A stretch of 64,000 nucleotides of DNA from an uncultured Clostridium sp. (GTDB lineage Bacteria; Bacillota; Clostridia; TANB77; CAG-508): assembly GCA_946404215.1 (NCBI GenBank), contig CAMJCT010000001.1:1-64000 (forward strand). Direction: 5' to 3'. A model generated the notes under the pieces. That model had not been told where the DNA came from, made no database searches, and saw only the letters and a list, made by a program, of their open reading frames with translations. This document shows positions 19,975-30,228 of the stretch, in pieces; within the stretch, counting starts at the first letter, position 1, and each line of letters begins with the position of its first letter. The position numbers and the translations under genes were made by a program.

Positions 19975-21324
19975 TTATTTCATTTTATTATTTAAAATAA
20001 TTACTTTACTAAAAGAGAATATAGCTATTACAGAAGCTAGAGTTATAAAACCAATAATCATAACCGAACCTGCTTTAGGCAATTCAACTGGTGGTTCAAC
20101 AAGTTTTAGTTTTGGAGTTACATCTGATGTTTTATCTTGTTTAACATTATCAAAATCATTAAATGTAATATCTACTTTTTTATTTGTATTTAATATTTTA
20201 TCTACTATAGCGCTATCAAAATTTTCTTTTAATTTTAATTTATATTGAACTGTTCCTGTTTCACCACTTTTTAATTCTGGAATTGTCCACGTAATAGAAT
20301 TATTTTCTGTATTAATTGTAGCTGAAATTGTACCAACATTTGATTCTGTTACATAGGCAAAATCAAAGTTTTTAACAATTTCTTCAGGAAAATAATCTAC
20401 TATAGTAATGTTTTTTAGGGTCTTCTCAATAGGTAATAAAGAATTATATATATCTGTAGTAATTGTTTTTTCAATTTCTGAATCAGTAATATAATAGAAT
20501 TTCCCTACGGTAGGATTGCTTGTAGTACCAAATACTTCAGAAATTATAGTTTTAAAACTTTTTGTAGTTGTTATAGGAACATAATCTTCATCACTAATAC
20601 CAGTTAGCATTGTTATTATATTAATGCCTTTTGAATTTATATTTTGTAGTTCTGTTTTTGTTTTAGTAATAACGTCATCTGAATAGTAGGTTTTATCAAA
20701 ATCGATTGCAACATTTGGAACACCATCTGTTAAAACAATCATATATTTGTCGTTAGACTCTTCAGAAAAATGGTTGCTTGCAAGTTTTATTCCAGCTTGT
20801 AAATCTGTTCTAGGTCCATTTGTTTCAATATTAGATATGGCATTTTTTAAAGCAGAAGAATCGTTGCTTAATTCTGAAATTAAAGATGCATCTTCAATGG
20901 TTCCTTCTTTTAATACATCTACATTAGTTGAGAAACTTACAATACCTATTTTTAGTTTAGTATTATCTTTTAATAAGTTTTCTACAAGAGTTTTAGCTGA
21001 TTCAAAAACTAAATTTTTTCTTATAATTGTTGATCCATCTGCTATAGGATCGGTCATACTATTCGAATTGTCAATAACCAACATTATTTCTCCGGTTGGT
21101 TTAGAAGCTTCTTCGTCATTATTTATTTGTAATTGTAAAGTTACTTCTTTATTAGCTAAATCTTTTGAAATTAATTTTTTTTCAAATTTTGAGTTTTCAC
21201 TTAAATTTATTGTACAAATAGGTTCTTCTACTACACTCATTTGTACTGTGCTATAAGAAGCTAATGATACGTTTGCTATTAATACAAATACTAAAAATAG
21301 CATAATTAAAAATCTTTTTTTCAT
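19975..21324 (-). CDS. VWA-domain surface protein with LPKAG sortase-like anchor
   Basis: Signal peptide (MKKRFLIMLFLVFVLIANVSLA), a von Willebrand A domain with MIDAS motif VIDNSNSMTDP (~90-100) and the later metal Asp in VLTDGVPN, an Ig/Cna-like region, then ELPKAG, a membrane helix and a KMK tail. LPKAG resembles LPxTG with Ala for Thr. A cell-wall-anchored adhesin-like protein. The ATG at 21324 gives the signal peptide; GGAG lies ~11 nt upstream. Confidence 0.82.
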   Translation of the reverse strand: MKKRFLIMLFLVFVLIANVSLASYSTVQMSVVEEPICTINLSENSKFEKKLISKDLANKEVTLQLQINNDEEASKPTGEIMLVIDNSNSMTDPIADGSTIIRKNLVFESAKTLVENLLKDNTKLKIGIVSFSTNVDVLKEGTIEDASLISELSNDSSALKNAISNIETNGPRTDLQAGIKLASNHFSEESNDKYMIVLTDGVPNVAIDFDKTYYSDDVITKTKTELQNINSKGINIITMLTGISDEDYVPITTTKSFKTIISEVFGTTSNPTVGKFYYITDSEIEKTITTDIYNSLLPIEKTLKNITIVDYFPEEIVKNFDFAYVTESNVGTISATINTENNSITWTIPELKSGETGTVQYKLKLKENFDSAIVDKILNTNKKVDITFNDFDNVKQDKTSDVTPKLKLVEPPVELPKAGSVMIIGFITLASVIAIFSFSKVIILNNKMK

Positions 21325-21504
21325 AAAATAATACACTCCTTTTAAATTTATATCTTATACTATTTTAACACAAATTTGAAAATAAACAACAATATTTGCA
21401 TTTTTTTTTAAAACTATTGTAAAATATAAAAAAATGTGTTAAAATAAAAAATGTAAATAAAATCCAATTAAAAAGCAAAGTATACGTATTAACAAACATG
21501 TTTA

Positions 21505-21710
21505 AAAGAGAAAATGGTCTAGGCTGAAAACCATTAATATGTAATATGTAGAAAATTCACTTTTTAGGACTTTTTCTGAACGAAGCTAGTAGGAGAAAGC
21601 GGTCGAACCGTTAAAACGCAAATTGAGGTTAGTAGAATACTAATAAATGTAGGTGGTACCACGGAAAATGTAGCTATTTCGTCCTATAGATAGGATGAAA
21701 TAGCTTTTTA
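21505..21710 (+). promoter_or_regulatory. T-box riboswitch (phenylalanine)
   Basis: The leader has a stem I with a TTC specifier context (GAAAATTCACT), the T-box AGGTGGTACCACGG (~21651-21664) and an intrinsic terminator AGCTATTTCGTCC...GGATGAAATAGCTTTTT (21672-21708). The TTC codon and downstream pheS/pheT indicate uncharged tRNA-Phe sensing. Confidence 0.88.
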
Positions 21711-21792
21711 GATTTTAAATATAAGACAAAAGGTCGAAATTAGAAAAACGAAAGATTAAATTTTAAGTAAAATTTAATAAGGATGTGAAAAT

Positions 21793-22011
21793 ATGAATTC
21801 AAATAAATATTTAGAATATTTTTTAGATTCTAAAGTTTATACAAATGAAGATGTTCAAAAAAGTATTAGCAGAACAATGAAAGAATTTCCTAATAAAGAA
21901 ATAAATGTAGAAGTAGAGCTTAATGAATTTGGTGTATATATTGTTACTTTTATTTTTAAAGACAAAAATACTTTTTTTAATAAAATTAAATTTTTTTTCA
22001 GAAAAAAATAA
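21793..22011 (+). CDS. Hypothetical 72-residue protein between T-box and pheS
   Basis: A small basic, Phe/Lys-rich protein with AAGGATG upstream of its ATG. No domain recognised. It is inside the T-box-controlled transcript, 27 bp before pheS, so its expression should follow Phe starvation. A C-terminal run FKDKNTFFNKIKFFFRKK could bind membranes or RNA. Confidence 0.5.
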   Translation: MNSNKYLEYFLDSKVYTNEDVQKSISRTMKEFPNKEINVEVELNEFGVYIVTFIFKDKNTFFNKIKFFFRKK

Positions 22012-22038
22012 TGTAAACTTATGAAAGGAATGAAATGT

Positions 22039-23058
22039 ATGAAAGAACAAATTAAAATTATTAAAGAAAATTCAAAAAAAGAAATTGAAATATGCAAAGA
22101 TGAAAAAGAATTAAATGAAATACGTGTTAAATATTTAGGCAAAAAAGGAGAGCTAACAGCGGTTTTAAGAGGAATGGGGGCATTGTCGCCAGAAGAAAGA
22201 CCAATTATAGGAAGTTTAGTAAATGAAGTAAGAGATGAATTAGAGGGTTTAATTTCAGAAAAAGAAAATGAACTAAAAAAGCAAGAACTATTGAAAAGGC
22301 TAGAAATTGAAAATATAGATATTACAGAGCCAAGCAAAAAAATAGCTTTAGGCTCATTACATCCAATAACCCAAATAATAGATGAAGTAGAAGAAATATT
22401 TTTAGGGATGGGATATAAAATAGCAGATGGGCCTGAAGTGGAAAAAGCAATTTATAATTTTGATAAATTGAACACACCACCTGATCACCCTGCAAGAGAT
22501 ATTCAAGATACATTTTATATAACAGATGATATAGTTTTAAGGAGTCAAACGTCACCTGTACAAGCAAGGGTAATGGAAAACGAAAAACCCCCTATAAAAA
22601 TAATTTGCCCTGGTGCAGTTTATCGCTCAGATAGTGTTGATGCAACACATTCACCAGTATTTCATCAAATAGAGGGATTAGTAGTTGATAAAAACATATC
22701 TATGACAGACTTGAAAGGGACTCTAGAAATGTTTGCTAAAAAATGCTTGGGAGAAAATACAAAAATCAGATTTAGACCACATCATTTCCCATTTACAGAA
22801 CCAAGTGCTGAAGCAGATGTTTCATGTTTTGTGTGCGGAGGAAAAGGGTGCAAGGTATGTAAAGGTGAAGGTTGGATAGAGCTTTTAGGTTGTGGAATGG
22901 TACATCCAAATGTTTTAAAAAATTGTGGAATAGACCCAGATGTTTATTCAGGTTTTGCATTTGGTTTTGGAGTAGAAAGAATTGCTATGGCAAAATTTGG
23001 AATTGAAGATATGAGATTATTATTTGAAAATGATGTAAGATTTTTAAAGCAATTTTAG
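22039..23058 (+). CDS. pheS: Phenylalanine-tRNA ligase alpha subunit
   Basis: Class II synthetase catalytic subunit. An N-terminal coiled coil, motif 1 region [19 protein letters not shown], motif 2 [11 protein letters not shown] and [17 protein letters not shown], and motif 3 [13 protein letters not shown] are present. The ATG at 22039 has AAAGGA upstream. It is controlled by the T-box leader; pheT follows after a small ORF. Confidence 0.96.
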   Translation: MKEQIKIIKENSKKEIEICKDEKELNEIRVKYLGKKGELTAVLRGMGALSPEERPIIGSLVNEVRDELEGLISEKENELKKQELLKRLEIENIDITEPSKKIALGSLHPITQIIDEVEEIFLGMGYKIADGPEVEKAIYNFDKLNTPPDHPARDIQDTFYITDDIVLRSQTSPVQARVMENEKPPIKIICPGAVYRSDSVDATHSPVFHQIEGLVVDKNISMTDLKGTLEMFAKKCLGENTKIRFRPHHFPFTEPSAEADVSCFVCGGKGCKVCKGEGWIELLGCGMVHPNVLKNCGIDPDVYSGFAFGFGVERIAMAKFGIEDMRLLFENDVRFLKQF

Positions 23059-23137
23059 AAATTAAAAATTTGACTAATAGGTACGTTCTTATTTAAGAAC
23101 ACTATATTGGCTAAGGTTATAAGGAGTGTAAAAGTAA

Positions 23138-23308
23138 ATGGGATTTTTTAGCAGAAATACAAATAAGAAACAAGATAAAATTTATAATATGGCAGAAGCA
23201 TTAAAAATATTAAGTAATCCAAAATTTAGTATGTATACAACAGTAGAAGTTGAACCAGGGATGTATAAAATAGTTACAATAGAGGAAAGTAGAACTTTAC
23301 TCAATTAA
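23138..23308 (+). CDS. Small hypothetical protein (56 residues) between pheS and pheT
   Basis: Begins MGFFSRNTNKKQDKIYNMAEA, ends RTLLN, with a strong AAGGAG ribosome binding site. No family recognised. Position between the two subunits of one enzyme is unusual; 79 bp after pheS and 41 bp before pheT. Codon use is ordinary. Confidence 0.5.
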   Translation: MGFFSRNTNKKQDKIYNMAEALKILSNPKFSMYTTVEVEPGMYKIVTIEESRTLLN

Positions 23309-23349
23309 CATCAAATTATAACAATTTGGTTGAAGAAGGGAGATTTATA

Positions 23350-25749
23350 ATGAAAGCAAGTGTTGAGTGGTTAAAAGAATACAGCGATATAGATGTAGAT
23401 AGCGTAAAATTAGGAGATATTCTAACAATGACAGGTTCTAAAGTTGAAACAATAGAACAAAAAGGAAATGATATTAAAAATGTAGTGGTTGGAAAAATAT
23501 TAGAAATAAAAAAACATGAAGATTCTGATCATTTGGTTATTACACAAGTAGATATAGGAACTGAAAAAATTCAAATTGTAACAGGTGCAAACAACATAAA
23601 AGAAGGAGATATTGTTCCTATTGCAAAAGATGGTTCTGAGTTGCCAGGGGGAGTAAAAATAAAAAAAGGACTTTTAAGAGGAGTAGAGTCATGTGGAATG
23701 ATGTGTTCTGTAGGAGAATTAGGACTAGATATTGCAGATTATCCAGGACAAATAGAACATGGAATTATGATTTTAGATAAAACTTTGGAAAAAGATTTAG
23801 GAAAAGATATTGTAGAAATATTAAAATTAAAAGAAGAAATTATAGATTTTGAAATTACTCCTAATAGGCCAGATTGTTTATCAATTGAAGGGTTAGGAAG
23901 AGAAACTGCTGTTTCTCTTGGAAAAGAATTTAAAAATCCACGAAAAAATATAGATGAATTGAATATAACTGATAAAGAAGAATTAGAAGGTTTAAGAGTT
24001 GATATAACAGCTCCAGATTTATGTTATCGATATATTGCAAGAGTAATAAAAGATGTAAAAATAGCTCCATCACCAGAATGGATGGTAAGAAGATTAAAAG
24101 CTTGTGGAGTAAAAAGTATAAATAATATAGTAGATATAACAAATTATGTAATGTTAGAAATGGGTCAACCAATGCATGCTTTTGATATAAATTCTATAGA
24201 AGGAAAACATATAACAGTTAGAAGAGCTAAAAATGGAGAAAAAATAACAACGTTAGATGAGCAAGAAAGAGAATTAGATGAAAATAATTTAGTAATAGCA
24301 GACGAAAATAAAGCAGTAGCAATAGCAGGTGTAATGGGTGGAATAAATTCAGGTATAACTAATGATACAAAAAATGTAGTATTTGAATCTGCAACATTCA
24401 ATGGAGGGAACATTAGAAAAACAGCTAAAAAAGTTGGGTTAAGAACTGAAAGCTCTTCAAGATTTGAAAAAGGGCTATCAGCAGAAAATGCGCTAAGAGC
24501 TGTAAATAGAGCAGTAGAGTTGGCAGAGCTAATAGGTGCTGGAAAAGCAATAGAAGGAAAAATTGATGTATATCCAACAAAACAAAAAATAAATAAAATT
24601 AAGTTAGATGTACCAAGAATAAATAGTTTACTTGGAACAAATATATCAAAACAAGAAATGATAGATATATTAGAAAAACTAGAAATTAAAGTTGAAAATG
24701 ATGTTGCAATTGCTCCATATTTTAGAATGGATTTAGAGTTCGTTGCAGATTTAGCAGAAGAAATTGTCCGCTTCTATGGATATGATAAATTAGAAACTAC
24801 TTTAATTAAAGCAGATACTACTTTAGGAATTAAAAACAAAGAACAAAAAATAGAACAAAAAATAAAAGAAGTATTAGTAAATAGTGGACTCTCAGAAATT
24901 TACACATATGGCTTTGTAAGTGAAAAAGACTTAGAAAAGGCAAAAATAAATACAGAATTAAAGAAAAATGCAATTATTGTACAAAATCCACTAAGTGAAG
25001 ATTATAAATTAATGAGACCAACAACAATACCAAGTATGATGCAAATACTTGCAACAAATGCAAATAAAAAGAATATATCTGCTAAATTATTTGATTTATC
25101 AAGAAACTATAGGAATATAAACAATCAAGTAGAAAGCGGAGAAGTACCATTACAAGAAAACATTTTAACAATTGGTGTGTATGGAGATGACACAGATTTT
25201 TATTCATTAAAAGGAATGATAGAAAATATATTAGAATCAATTAGCGTAAATCGTTATGATATAGAAAAAGAAACAAAAAATGAATCATACCATCCAGGAA
25301 GATGTGCAAACTTAAAAGTTGGAACAGATACTATAGCTACATTTGGAGAAGTACATCCAGAAGTTTTAGAAAACTATGGAATTAATAAAAGGGCATATTT
25401 AGCAGAGCTAAACATTACAAAACTTGTAAAATATGCAAGAGCTAATAAAAAATATGTGGAAGTACCTAAATTCCCAGCAGTTGAAAGAGACATAGCGGTA
25501 ATAGTAGATGAAGCTATTGAAGTTGGTCAAATAGAAAAAGCAATTACTAAAAAAGGCAAGAAATTGCTTGAAAGTGCTAAGCTATTTGATATTTATAGAG
25601 ATGAAAAATTGGGAGCTAACAAGAAAAGTGTTGCATATTCATTAATTTTTAGAGATAAAAATAAGACTTTAAGTGATGAGGAAATAAATAAAGTTATGGA
25701 TGAGATTATTGGTGAGTTGAAGAATAAATTTGGGGCAGAATTAAGATAG
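23350..25749 (+). CDS. pheT: Phenylalanine-tRNA ligase beta subunit
   Basis: About 799 residues with the usual order: tRNA-binding OB fold (~40-150), B3/B4 editing region (~210-400, with TESSSRFEKGLS), B5 domain, the catalytic-like core, and a C-terminal ferredoxin-like anticodon-binding domain (KFPAVERDIAVIVDE). The ATG at 23350 has AGGGAGA upstream. Partner of pheS. Confidence 0.96.
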   Translation: MKASVEWLKEYSDIDVDSVKLGDILTMTGSKVETIEQKGNDIKNVVVGKILEIKKHEDSDHLVITQVDIGTEKIQIVTGANNIKEGDIVPIAKDGSELPGGVKIKKGLLRGVESCGMMCSVGELGLDIADYPGQIEHGIMILDKTLEKDLGKDIVEILKLKEEIIDFEITPNRPDCLSIEGLGRETAVSLGKEFKNPRKNIDELNITDKEELEGLRVDITAPDLCYRYIARVIKDVKIAPSPEWMVRRLKACGVKSINNIVDITNYVMLEMGQPMHAFDINSIEGKHITVRRAKNGEKITTLDEQERELDENNLVIADENKAVAIAGVMGGINSGITNDTKNVVFESATFNGGNIRKTAKKVGLRTESSSRFEKGLSAENALRAVNRAVELAELIGAGKAIEGKIDVYPTKQKINKIKLDVPRINSLLGTNISKQEMIDILEKLEIKVENDVAIAPYFRMDLEFVADLAEEIVRFYGYDKLETTLIKADTTLGIKNKEQKIEQKIKEVLVNSGLSEIYTYGFVSEKDLEKAKINTELKKNAIIVQNPLSEDYKLMRPTTIPSMMQILATNANKKNISAKLFDLSRNYRNINNQVESGEVPLQENILTIGVYGDDTDFYSLKGMIENILESISVNRYDIEKETKNESYHPGRCANLKVGTDTIATFGEVHPEVLENYGINKRAYLAELNITKLVKYARANKKYVEVPKFPAVERDIAVIVDEAIEVGQIEKAITKKGKKLLESAKLFDIYRDEKLGANKKSVAYSLIFRDKNKTLSDEEINKVMDEIIGELKNKFGAELR

Positions 25750-25772
25750 AGGTCTTAAAGACCTCTTTTTTA
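25748..25772 (+). terminator. Terminator after pheT
   Basis: AGAGGTC-TTAAA-GACCTCT followed by a T run; it overlaps the pheT stop codon. Confidence 0.85.
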
Positions 25773-25813
25773 TTTACAGTAACACATTTTTTATACAAAT
25801 TGTCCAAAATCTC

Positions 25814-25842
25814 TTGACAAATAGAAAAAAATAGTGTAAAGT
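25814..25842 (+). promoter_or_regulatory. Promoter of the ylxM-ffh block
   Basis: TTGACA (25814-25819), 17-nt spacer, TAAAGT (25837-25842), 35 bp before ylxM. Confidence 0.7.
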
Positions 25843-25877
25843 ATATTAGCATTACAAAAAGAAAAGAGGTAATTACT

Positions 25878-26225
25878 ATGGAAGAAAAGGTAAAAATAAG
25901 TATGTTAAGCCAGTTATATGGAAAACTTTTAACAGAAAAACAATTTGAATTCATAGATGATTACTATAATAATGACTTGTCATTATCAGAAATTGCAGAA
26001 AATAACAATATTACAAGACAAGCTGTTAGAGACATTTTGAAGAAAGGGGAGAAAAAACTTTTCGAATACGAAGAAAAGCTGATGTTTATGAAAAGGACGT
26101 TAAATCAAGAAAAAAAGATTGAAAAGGTTTTATCAGAATTAACAAAAATTCAAAAAGATTATTCTGATAAACAAATCGCAAGTGTTTTAGAAAGTATAAA
26201 AAAAGAACTTAACTGTTTAGTTTAA
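25878..26225 (+). CDS. ylxM: YlxM-family helix-turn-helix protein
   Basis: A 115-residue sigma-region-4-like HTH protein (LSLSEIAENNNITRQAVRDIL, ~35-55) followed by a coiled C-terminus. In Firmicutes YlxM is encoded before ffh and linked to the signal recognition particle pathway. The position and sequence both fit. Confidence 0.88.
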   Translation: MEEKVKISMLSQLYGKLLTEKQFEFIDDYYNNDLSLSEIAENNNITRQAVRDILKKGEKKLFEYEEKLMFMKRTLNQEKKIEKVLSELTKIQKDYSDKQIASVLESIKKELNCLV

Positions 26226-26264
26226 AAAATTCAAAAGATATTAAAAAGAAATGGAGTGGGAAAT

Positions 26265-27618
26265 ATGGCTTTTGAAGGATTATCTTCTAGATTACAAGAA
26301 ATAACAAGAAAAATTAGAGGAAAAGCAAGAATAACTGAATCTGACTTAAAGGAAATGTTAAGAGAGGTAAAACTTGCACTTTTGGAAGCTGATGTTAACT
26401 ACAAAATTGTAAAAGAATTTATAAACACTATTCAAGAAAAGGCACTTGGTCAAGATGTTTTAAAATCTTTAACACCTGGGCAACAAGTTGTAAAAATTGT
26501 AAAAGATGAACTAGTAGAATTATTGCGGAGGTACAGAAAGTAAAATTAATTTTACTCCAAATCCACCAACAATAATTATGCTAGTGGGGCTTCAGGGTTC
26601 TGGTAAGACAACAACAGCAGGGAAACTTGCAAATTTATTAAGAAAACAAGGAAAAAAGCCTTTGCTAGTTGCATGTGATGTTTATAGGCCTGCAGCTATA
26701 AAACAATTACAAGTTGTTGGAAAACAGTTAAATATTCCAGTTTTCAGTAATGAAACATCGAAAGATGTAGTACATATTGCAAGACAGGCAATTTCTACAG
26801 CAATTTCAAAATTGAATGATGTTATTATATTAGATACAGCCGGTAGATTACATATAGATGAGGCTTTAATGGCTGAACTAAAAAACTTAAAGAAAAATGT
26901 AAAGCCACATGAAATATTACTTGTTGTAGATAGCATGACAGGTCAAGATGCGGTTAATGTTGCTGAGAAATTTAATAACGAGATTGGAATAGATGGTGTG
27001 GTTTTAACAAAACTAGATGGTGATACACGTGGTGGTGCTGCATTATCTGTTAAGAATGTTACTGGTAAACCAATTAAGTTTGCTGCAACTGGTGAAAAGC
27101 TAAGTGATATTGAAGTTTTTTATCCTGAAAGAATGGCTCAAAGAATACTTGGAATGGGAGACATTTTATCTATTATAGAAAAAGCTGAAGAATCATTTGA
27201 CTTAGAGCAAGCAGAAAAACTTGAAAAACAGTTAAAGAAAAAAGAATTTGATTTAGACGATTATTTAACGCAATTAAGACAAGTAAAGAAAATGGGTTCA
27301 TTTTCTTCGTTGTTAAAAATGATACCAGGAATGAATCAAATAAAAGATTTAAAAGTTGATGACAAAGAATTTGAAAAAATAGAAGCTATTATTTGTTCTA
27401 TGACAAAAGCTGAAAAGAGAAATACGAAACTTTTAAATGCAAGTCGTAGACAGCGTATAGCTAAAGGTAGTGGTACTACAGTACAAGATATTAACAAATT
27501 TATTCAATCCTTTGATATGACACAAAAAATGATGAAAAAGATGCAGACTAACAAAGGCGGAATGAAAAAGTTATTAAACGGTATTGATGAAAACACATTA
27601 AAAAAATTTAAATTCTAA
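26265..27618 (+). CDS. ffh: Signal recognition particle GTPase Ffh, read through a +1 shift at CGG
   Basis: The SRP54 protein of co-translational targeting: N domain (1-87), G domain with P-loop GLQGSGKTT, DTAGR and TKLDG motifs, and a Met-rich M domain. The plain frame stops nine bases after CGG at 26526-26528; skipping the C gives ELLGGTESK, the family's LxGGxxSK segment, and an intact 450-residue protein. The ATG at 26265 has GGAG 8 nt upstream. Ffh is essential in nearly all bacteria, so a true knockout is unlikely. Confidence 0.93.
26526..26529 (+). other. Candidate +1 frameshift site, CGGA (ffh)
   Basis: Zero frame is TTA TTG CGG AGG; the conserved Leu-Leu-Gly-Gly-Thr is restored as TTA TTG (C) GGA GGT ACA. 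Confidence 0.82.
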
Positions 27619-27798
27619 AATAAAGTTAATTTGTTATTATTTTTTAGTTCTAGTAAATTATATTTTAGTTTGGACAATGAATGTGGTTTTATTTGCTTCA
27701 AAAGTAATAAAAATACTTTTATATTCAAAATCTAATATGTAATTACATAGAAATAAAAGTTAAATATAAATGTTTTAAATTATGTGGAGGTGAATTAA
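27619..27798. other. Intergenic region before rpsP
   Basis: 180 bp with no ORF and no convincing terminator hairpin; an AT-rich stretch before the rpsP ribosome binding site (GGAGGTG). Confidence 0.4.
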
Positions 27799-28032
27799 AT
27801 GGTAAAAATCAGATTACAAAGACAAGGAAAGAAAAAGGCTCCTTTTTATCATATAGTAGTGGCAGATTCAAGAAGCCCAAGAGATGGTAAAATAATTGAG
27901 CAATTAGGAACATATGACCCAATGACAGAACCAGGAACAATAGTTCTAGACAAAGAAAAAGTTGAAAAATGGATAAAGAATGGTGCTAAACCTACAGACA
28001 CAGTAAAGGCTTTAATTGAAAAAGTAAAATAA
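27799..28032 (+). CDS. rpsP: 30S ribosomal protein S16
   Basis: 77 residues beginning [20 protein letters not shown] with the family's [20 protein letters not shown] motif. Standard position after ffh. Confidence 0.97.
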   Translation: MVKIRLQRQGKKKAPFYHIVVADSRSPRDGKIIEQLGTYDPMTEPGTIVLDKEKVEKWIKNGAKPTDTVKALIEKVK

Positions 28033-28091
28033 ATTTCTAAAATAATAAATGTATAGGGTTATTATAATTTAAAACTTAAGGGGGAAATATT

Positions 28092-28322
28092 ATGAAGGAA
28101 ATTTTAGAAACTATTATTTTAAACTTAGTAGATAACAAAGATTCAGTTGAAATTAAAGAATTAGAAGGAGAGAAATCTGTTGTTTTTGAAGTAAAAGTTG
28201 CTGATGGTGATATGGGAAAAATAATAGGTAAACAAGGAAAGATTGCAAAGTCTATTAGAAATGTTATAAAAGCTGTCGCAAGTCGAGAACAAAAAAGAGT
28301 TTCTGTTGAATTTATAGGATAA
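28092..28322 (+). CDS. khpA: KH-domain RNA-binding protein KhpA
   Basis: 76 residues with the KH GXXG loop in MGKIIGKQGKIAKSIRNVIKA. KhpA (YlqC) acts with KhpB in RNA binding and cell-size control in Firmicutes. Conserved place between rpsP and rimM. Confidence 0.9.
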   Translation: MKEILETIILNLVDNKDSVEIKELEGEKSVVFEVKVADGDMGKIIGKQGKIAKSIRNVIKAVASREQKRVSVEFIG

Positions 28323-28337
28323 TTGGAGTATATTAAT

Positions 28338-28844
28338 ATGACAAAATATCTTGAAATTGGTCAAGTTGTAAATACATTTGGAATAAAAGGAATGGTTAAA
28401 GTAAAACCTTTTACAGATGATATTAAACGATTTGACAAATTAAAAACAATATATATAGAAAACAAGAATGGTAGAAAAGAATACGAAGTAGTAGAAATAA
28501 AATATCATAAAAATATGGTATTAATCAAGTTAAGTGGAGTGGATACTTTAGAAGAAGCGGATTTATTAAGACAAAGCTATTTGCTTGTAGATAGAGAAAA
28601 AGAAGAACCTTTAGAAGATGGTGTTTATTATATAGTAGATTTGCTGGGACTTGAAGTTTACACAGATGATAACCAATTTCTTGGTACAGTACAGGATATT
28701 TTTAATACGGGAAGTAATGATGTATATGTTGTAAAAGATGAATTAGGCAAACAGATTCTTTTACCAGGAATATCAGATGTTATAAAAATGGTAAATTTAG
28801 AAGAAAAAAAGATTATAGTTCATCTTATAAAAGGATTAATATAG
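28338..28844 (+). CDS. rimM: 16S rRNA processing protein RimM
   Basis: 168 residues: N-terminal RimM barrel (LEIGQVVNTFGIKGMVKVKPFTDD) and a C-terminal PRC-barrel-like part (YIVDLLGLEVYTDDNQFLG). It assists 30S assembly by binding S19 and the 16S head. Start ATG at 28338; 11 bp before trmD. Confidence 0.92.
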   Translation: MTKYLEIGQVVNTFGIKGMVKVKPFTDDIKRFDKLKTIYIENKNGRKEYEVVEIKYHKNMVLIKLSGVDTLEEADLLRQSYLLVDREKEEPLEDGVYYIVDLLGLEVYTDDNQFLGTVQDIFNTGSNDVYVVKDELGKQILLPGISDVIKMVNLEEKKIIVHLIKGLI

Positions 28845-28855
28845 AGGGAGAAAAT

Positions 28856-29515
28856 ATGAAGTTTGACGTTTTAACTCTTTTTCCGGAAATGTTTGAACCA
28901 CTAAAATACAGCATTATCGGAAGAGCGGTGGAAAAAGAACTAATAGATGTTAATTTAATAAATATTAGAGATTTTTCAAAAGATAAGCATAAAAAAGTAG
29001 ATGATACTCCCTATGGTGGTGGAGCTGGTATGGTAATTAGGCCAGATGTAGTTTATGATGCGTATAATTCTGTAAAGTCGCAAAATTGTAAAGTTATATA
29101 TATGTCACCACAAGGCAAAACATTAAGTCAAAAAAAGGTTGAGGATTTTAGTAAAGAGAATCATTTAATTATTCTTTGTGGGCATTATGAGGGCATTGAC
29201 CAGAGGGTTATAGATAAAATTGTGGATGAAGAAATATCTATTGGGGATTATGTATTAACAGGTGGAGAAATTCCAGCAATGGTATTAATAGACAGTGTAA
29301 GCAGATATATTGAGGGTGTATTAAAACATGATTCTATTAAAGAAGAAAGCTTTTCAAATGGGCTTTTGGAATATCCACAATACACAAGACCTGAAATTTT
29401 TGAAGGACAATCAGTTCCTGATATATTACTTTCTGGACATCATGAAAATATAGAAAAGTGGAGAAAAGAGCAATCTCTAAAAGTAACTAAAAATAAAAGA
29501 CCTGATTTGATATAA
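28856..29515 (+). CDS. trmD: tRNA (guanine-N1)-methyltransferase TrmD
   Basis: Methylates G37 of tRNAs. 219 residues; SPOUT-knot motifs VIYMSPQGKTL, ILCGHYEGIDQRV and SIGDYVLTGGE are present. The catalytic Asp region is DDTPYGGGAGM. In the rimM-trmD-rplS block. Confidence 0.95.
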   Translation: MKFDVLTLFPEMFEPLKYSIIGRAVEKELIDVNLINIRDFSKDKHKKVDDTPYGGGAGMVIRPDVVYDAYNSVKSQNCKVIYMSPQGKTLSQKKVEDFSKENHLIILCGHYEGIDQRVIDKIVDEEISIGDYVLTGGEIPAMVLIDSVSRYIEGVLKHDSIKEESFSNGLLEYPQYTRPEIFEGQSVPDILLSGHHENIEKWRKEQSLKVTKNKRPDLI

Positions 29516-29620
29516 AGAATAGTTGTGTTTTAATGCTTTTAAAGCATATAAAATTAAAACAGTTGAAGTGCACATATAAAGATGCACCGCTCAAAATTTA
29601 AAGAAGGAGGAATTTCTAAA
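29516..29620 (+). promoter_or_regulatory. Leader before rplS, possibly structured
   Basis: Contains GTGCA...TGCAC and TTTTAATGC...AAAATTAAAA pairings ahead of AAGGAGG. An L19-type leader is known in some Firmicutes; this one was not shown to match it. Confidence 0.35.
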
Positions 29621-30163
29621 ATGGATATTATAAAATCTATTGAACATGAACAATTGAAAAATAAAATACCAGAATTAAAAGTTGGTAATACAGTAAAAGT
29701 ACATGTAAGAATAAAAGAAGGAAACAAAGAGAGAATTCAAGTATTCGAAGGAATTATTATAAAAGTACAAGGTGGAGGAGTAAACCAAACATTTACAGTT
29801 AGAAAAATATCTTATGGTGTTGGTGTTGAAAAAACATTCTTAATACATTCACCATTAGTTGAAAAAGTTGAATTAGTAAGAGTAGGTAAAGCTAGAAGAG
29901 CTAAACTATTCTACTTAAGAGACAGAGTTGGTAAAGCTGCTAAGACTAAAGAAGATATTGGAGCTAGAATAGAAGATAAAGAAATAGTTGTTAAAGAAGA
30001 TTTAACAGAAGAACCAGTAGTAGAAGAAGTAGCTTCTCCTGAAGAAGCACCTGCTGTAGAAACTGAGAAAGTTGCAGTAGAAGAAGTTGTAGATACAGTT
30101 AAAGAAGAAGTAGTTGAAGATGTAAAAGAAGAGCCAGCTACTGAAGATAAAAAAGCTGAATAA
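29621..30163 (+). CDS. rplS: 50S ribosomal protein L19 with acidic C-terminal extension
   Basis: Residues 1-115 are normal L19 ([35 protein letters not shown]). A ~65-residue tail of Glu/Val/Ala/Pro-rich repeats ([29 protein letters not shown]) follows. Standard L19 is ~115 residues, so the tail is an addition. It likely protrudes from the ribosome and is disordered. The ATG at 29621 follows AAGGAGG. Confidence 0.95.
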   Translation: MDIIKSIEHEQLKNKIPELKVGNTVKVHVRIKEGNKERIQVFEGIIIKVQGGGVNQTFTVRKISYGVGVEKTFLIHSPLVEKVELVRVGKARRAKLFYLRDRVGKAAKTKEDIGARIEDKEIVVKEDLTEEPVVEEVASPEEAPAVETEKVAVEEVVDTVKEEVVEDVKEEPATEDKKAE

Positions 30164-30170
30164 TAACATA

Positions 30171-30206
30171 AAAAGTCATAAATTAATTCACTAATTTATG
30201 GCTTTT
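30171..30206. terminator. Bidirectional terminator between rplS and dapA
   Basis: AAAAGTCATAAATTA pairs with TAATTTATGGCTTTT (one G-T pair) between convergent genes. Confidence 0.85.
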
Positions 30207-30228
30207 GTTATTTATAATAAACTAAGTA

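Noticed and set aside
29516..29620. Definite L19 leader RNA
   Set aside because: Some pairing is visible, but I could not match a conserved consensus by eye.
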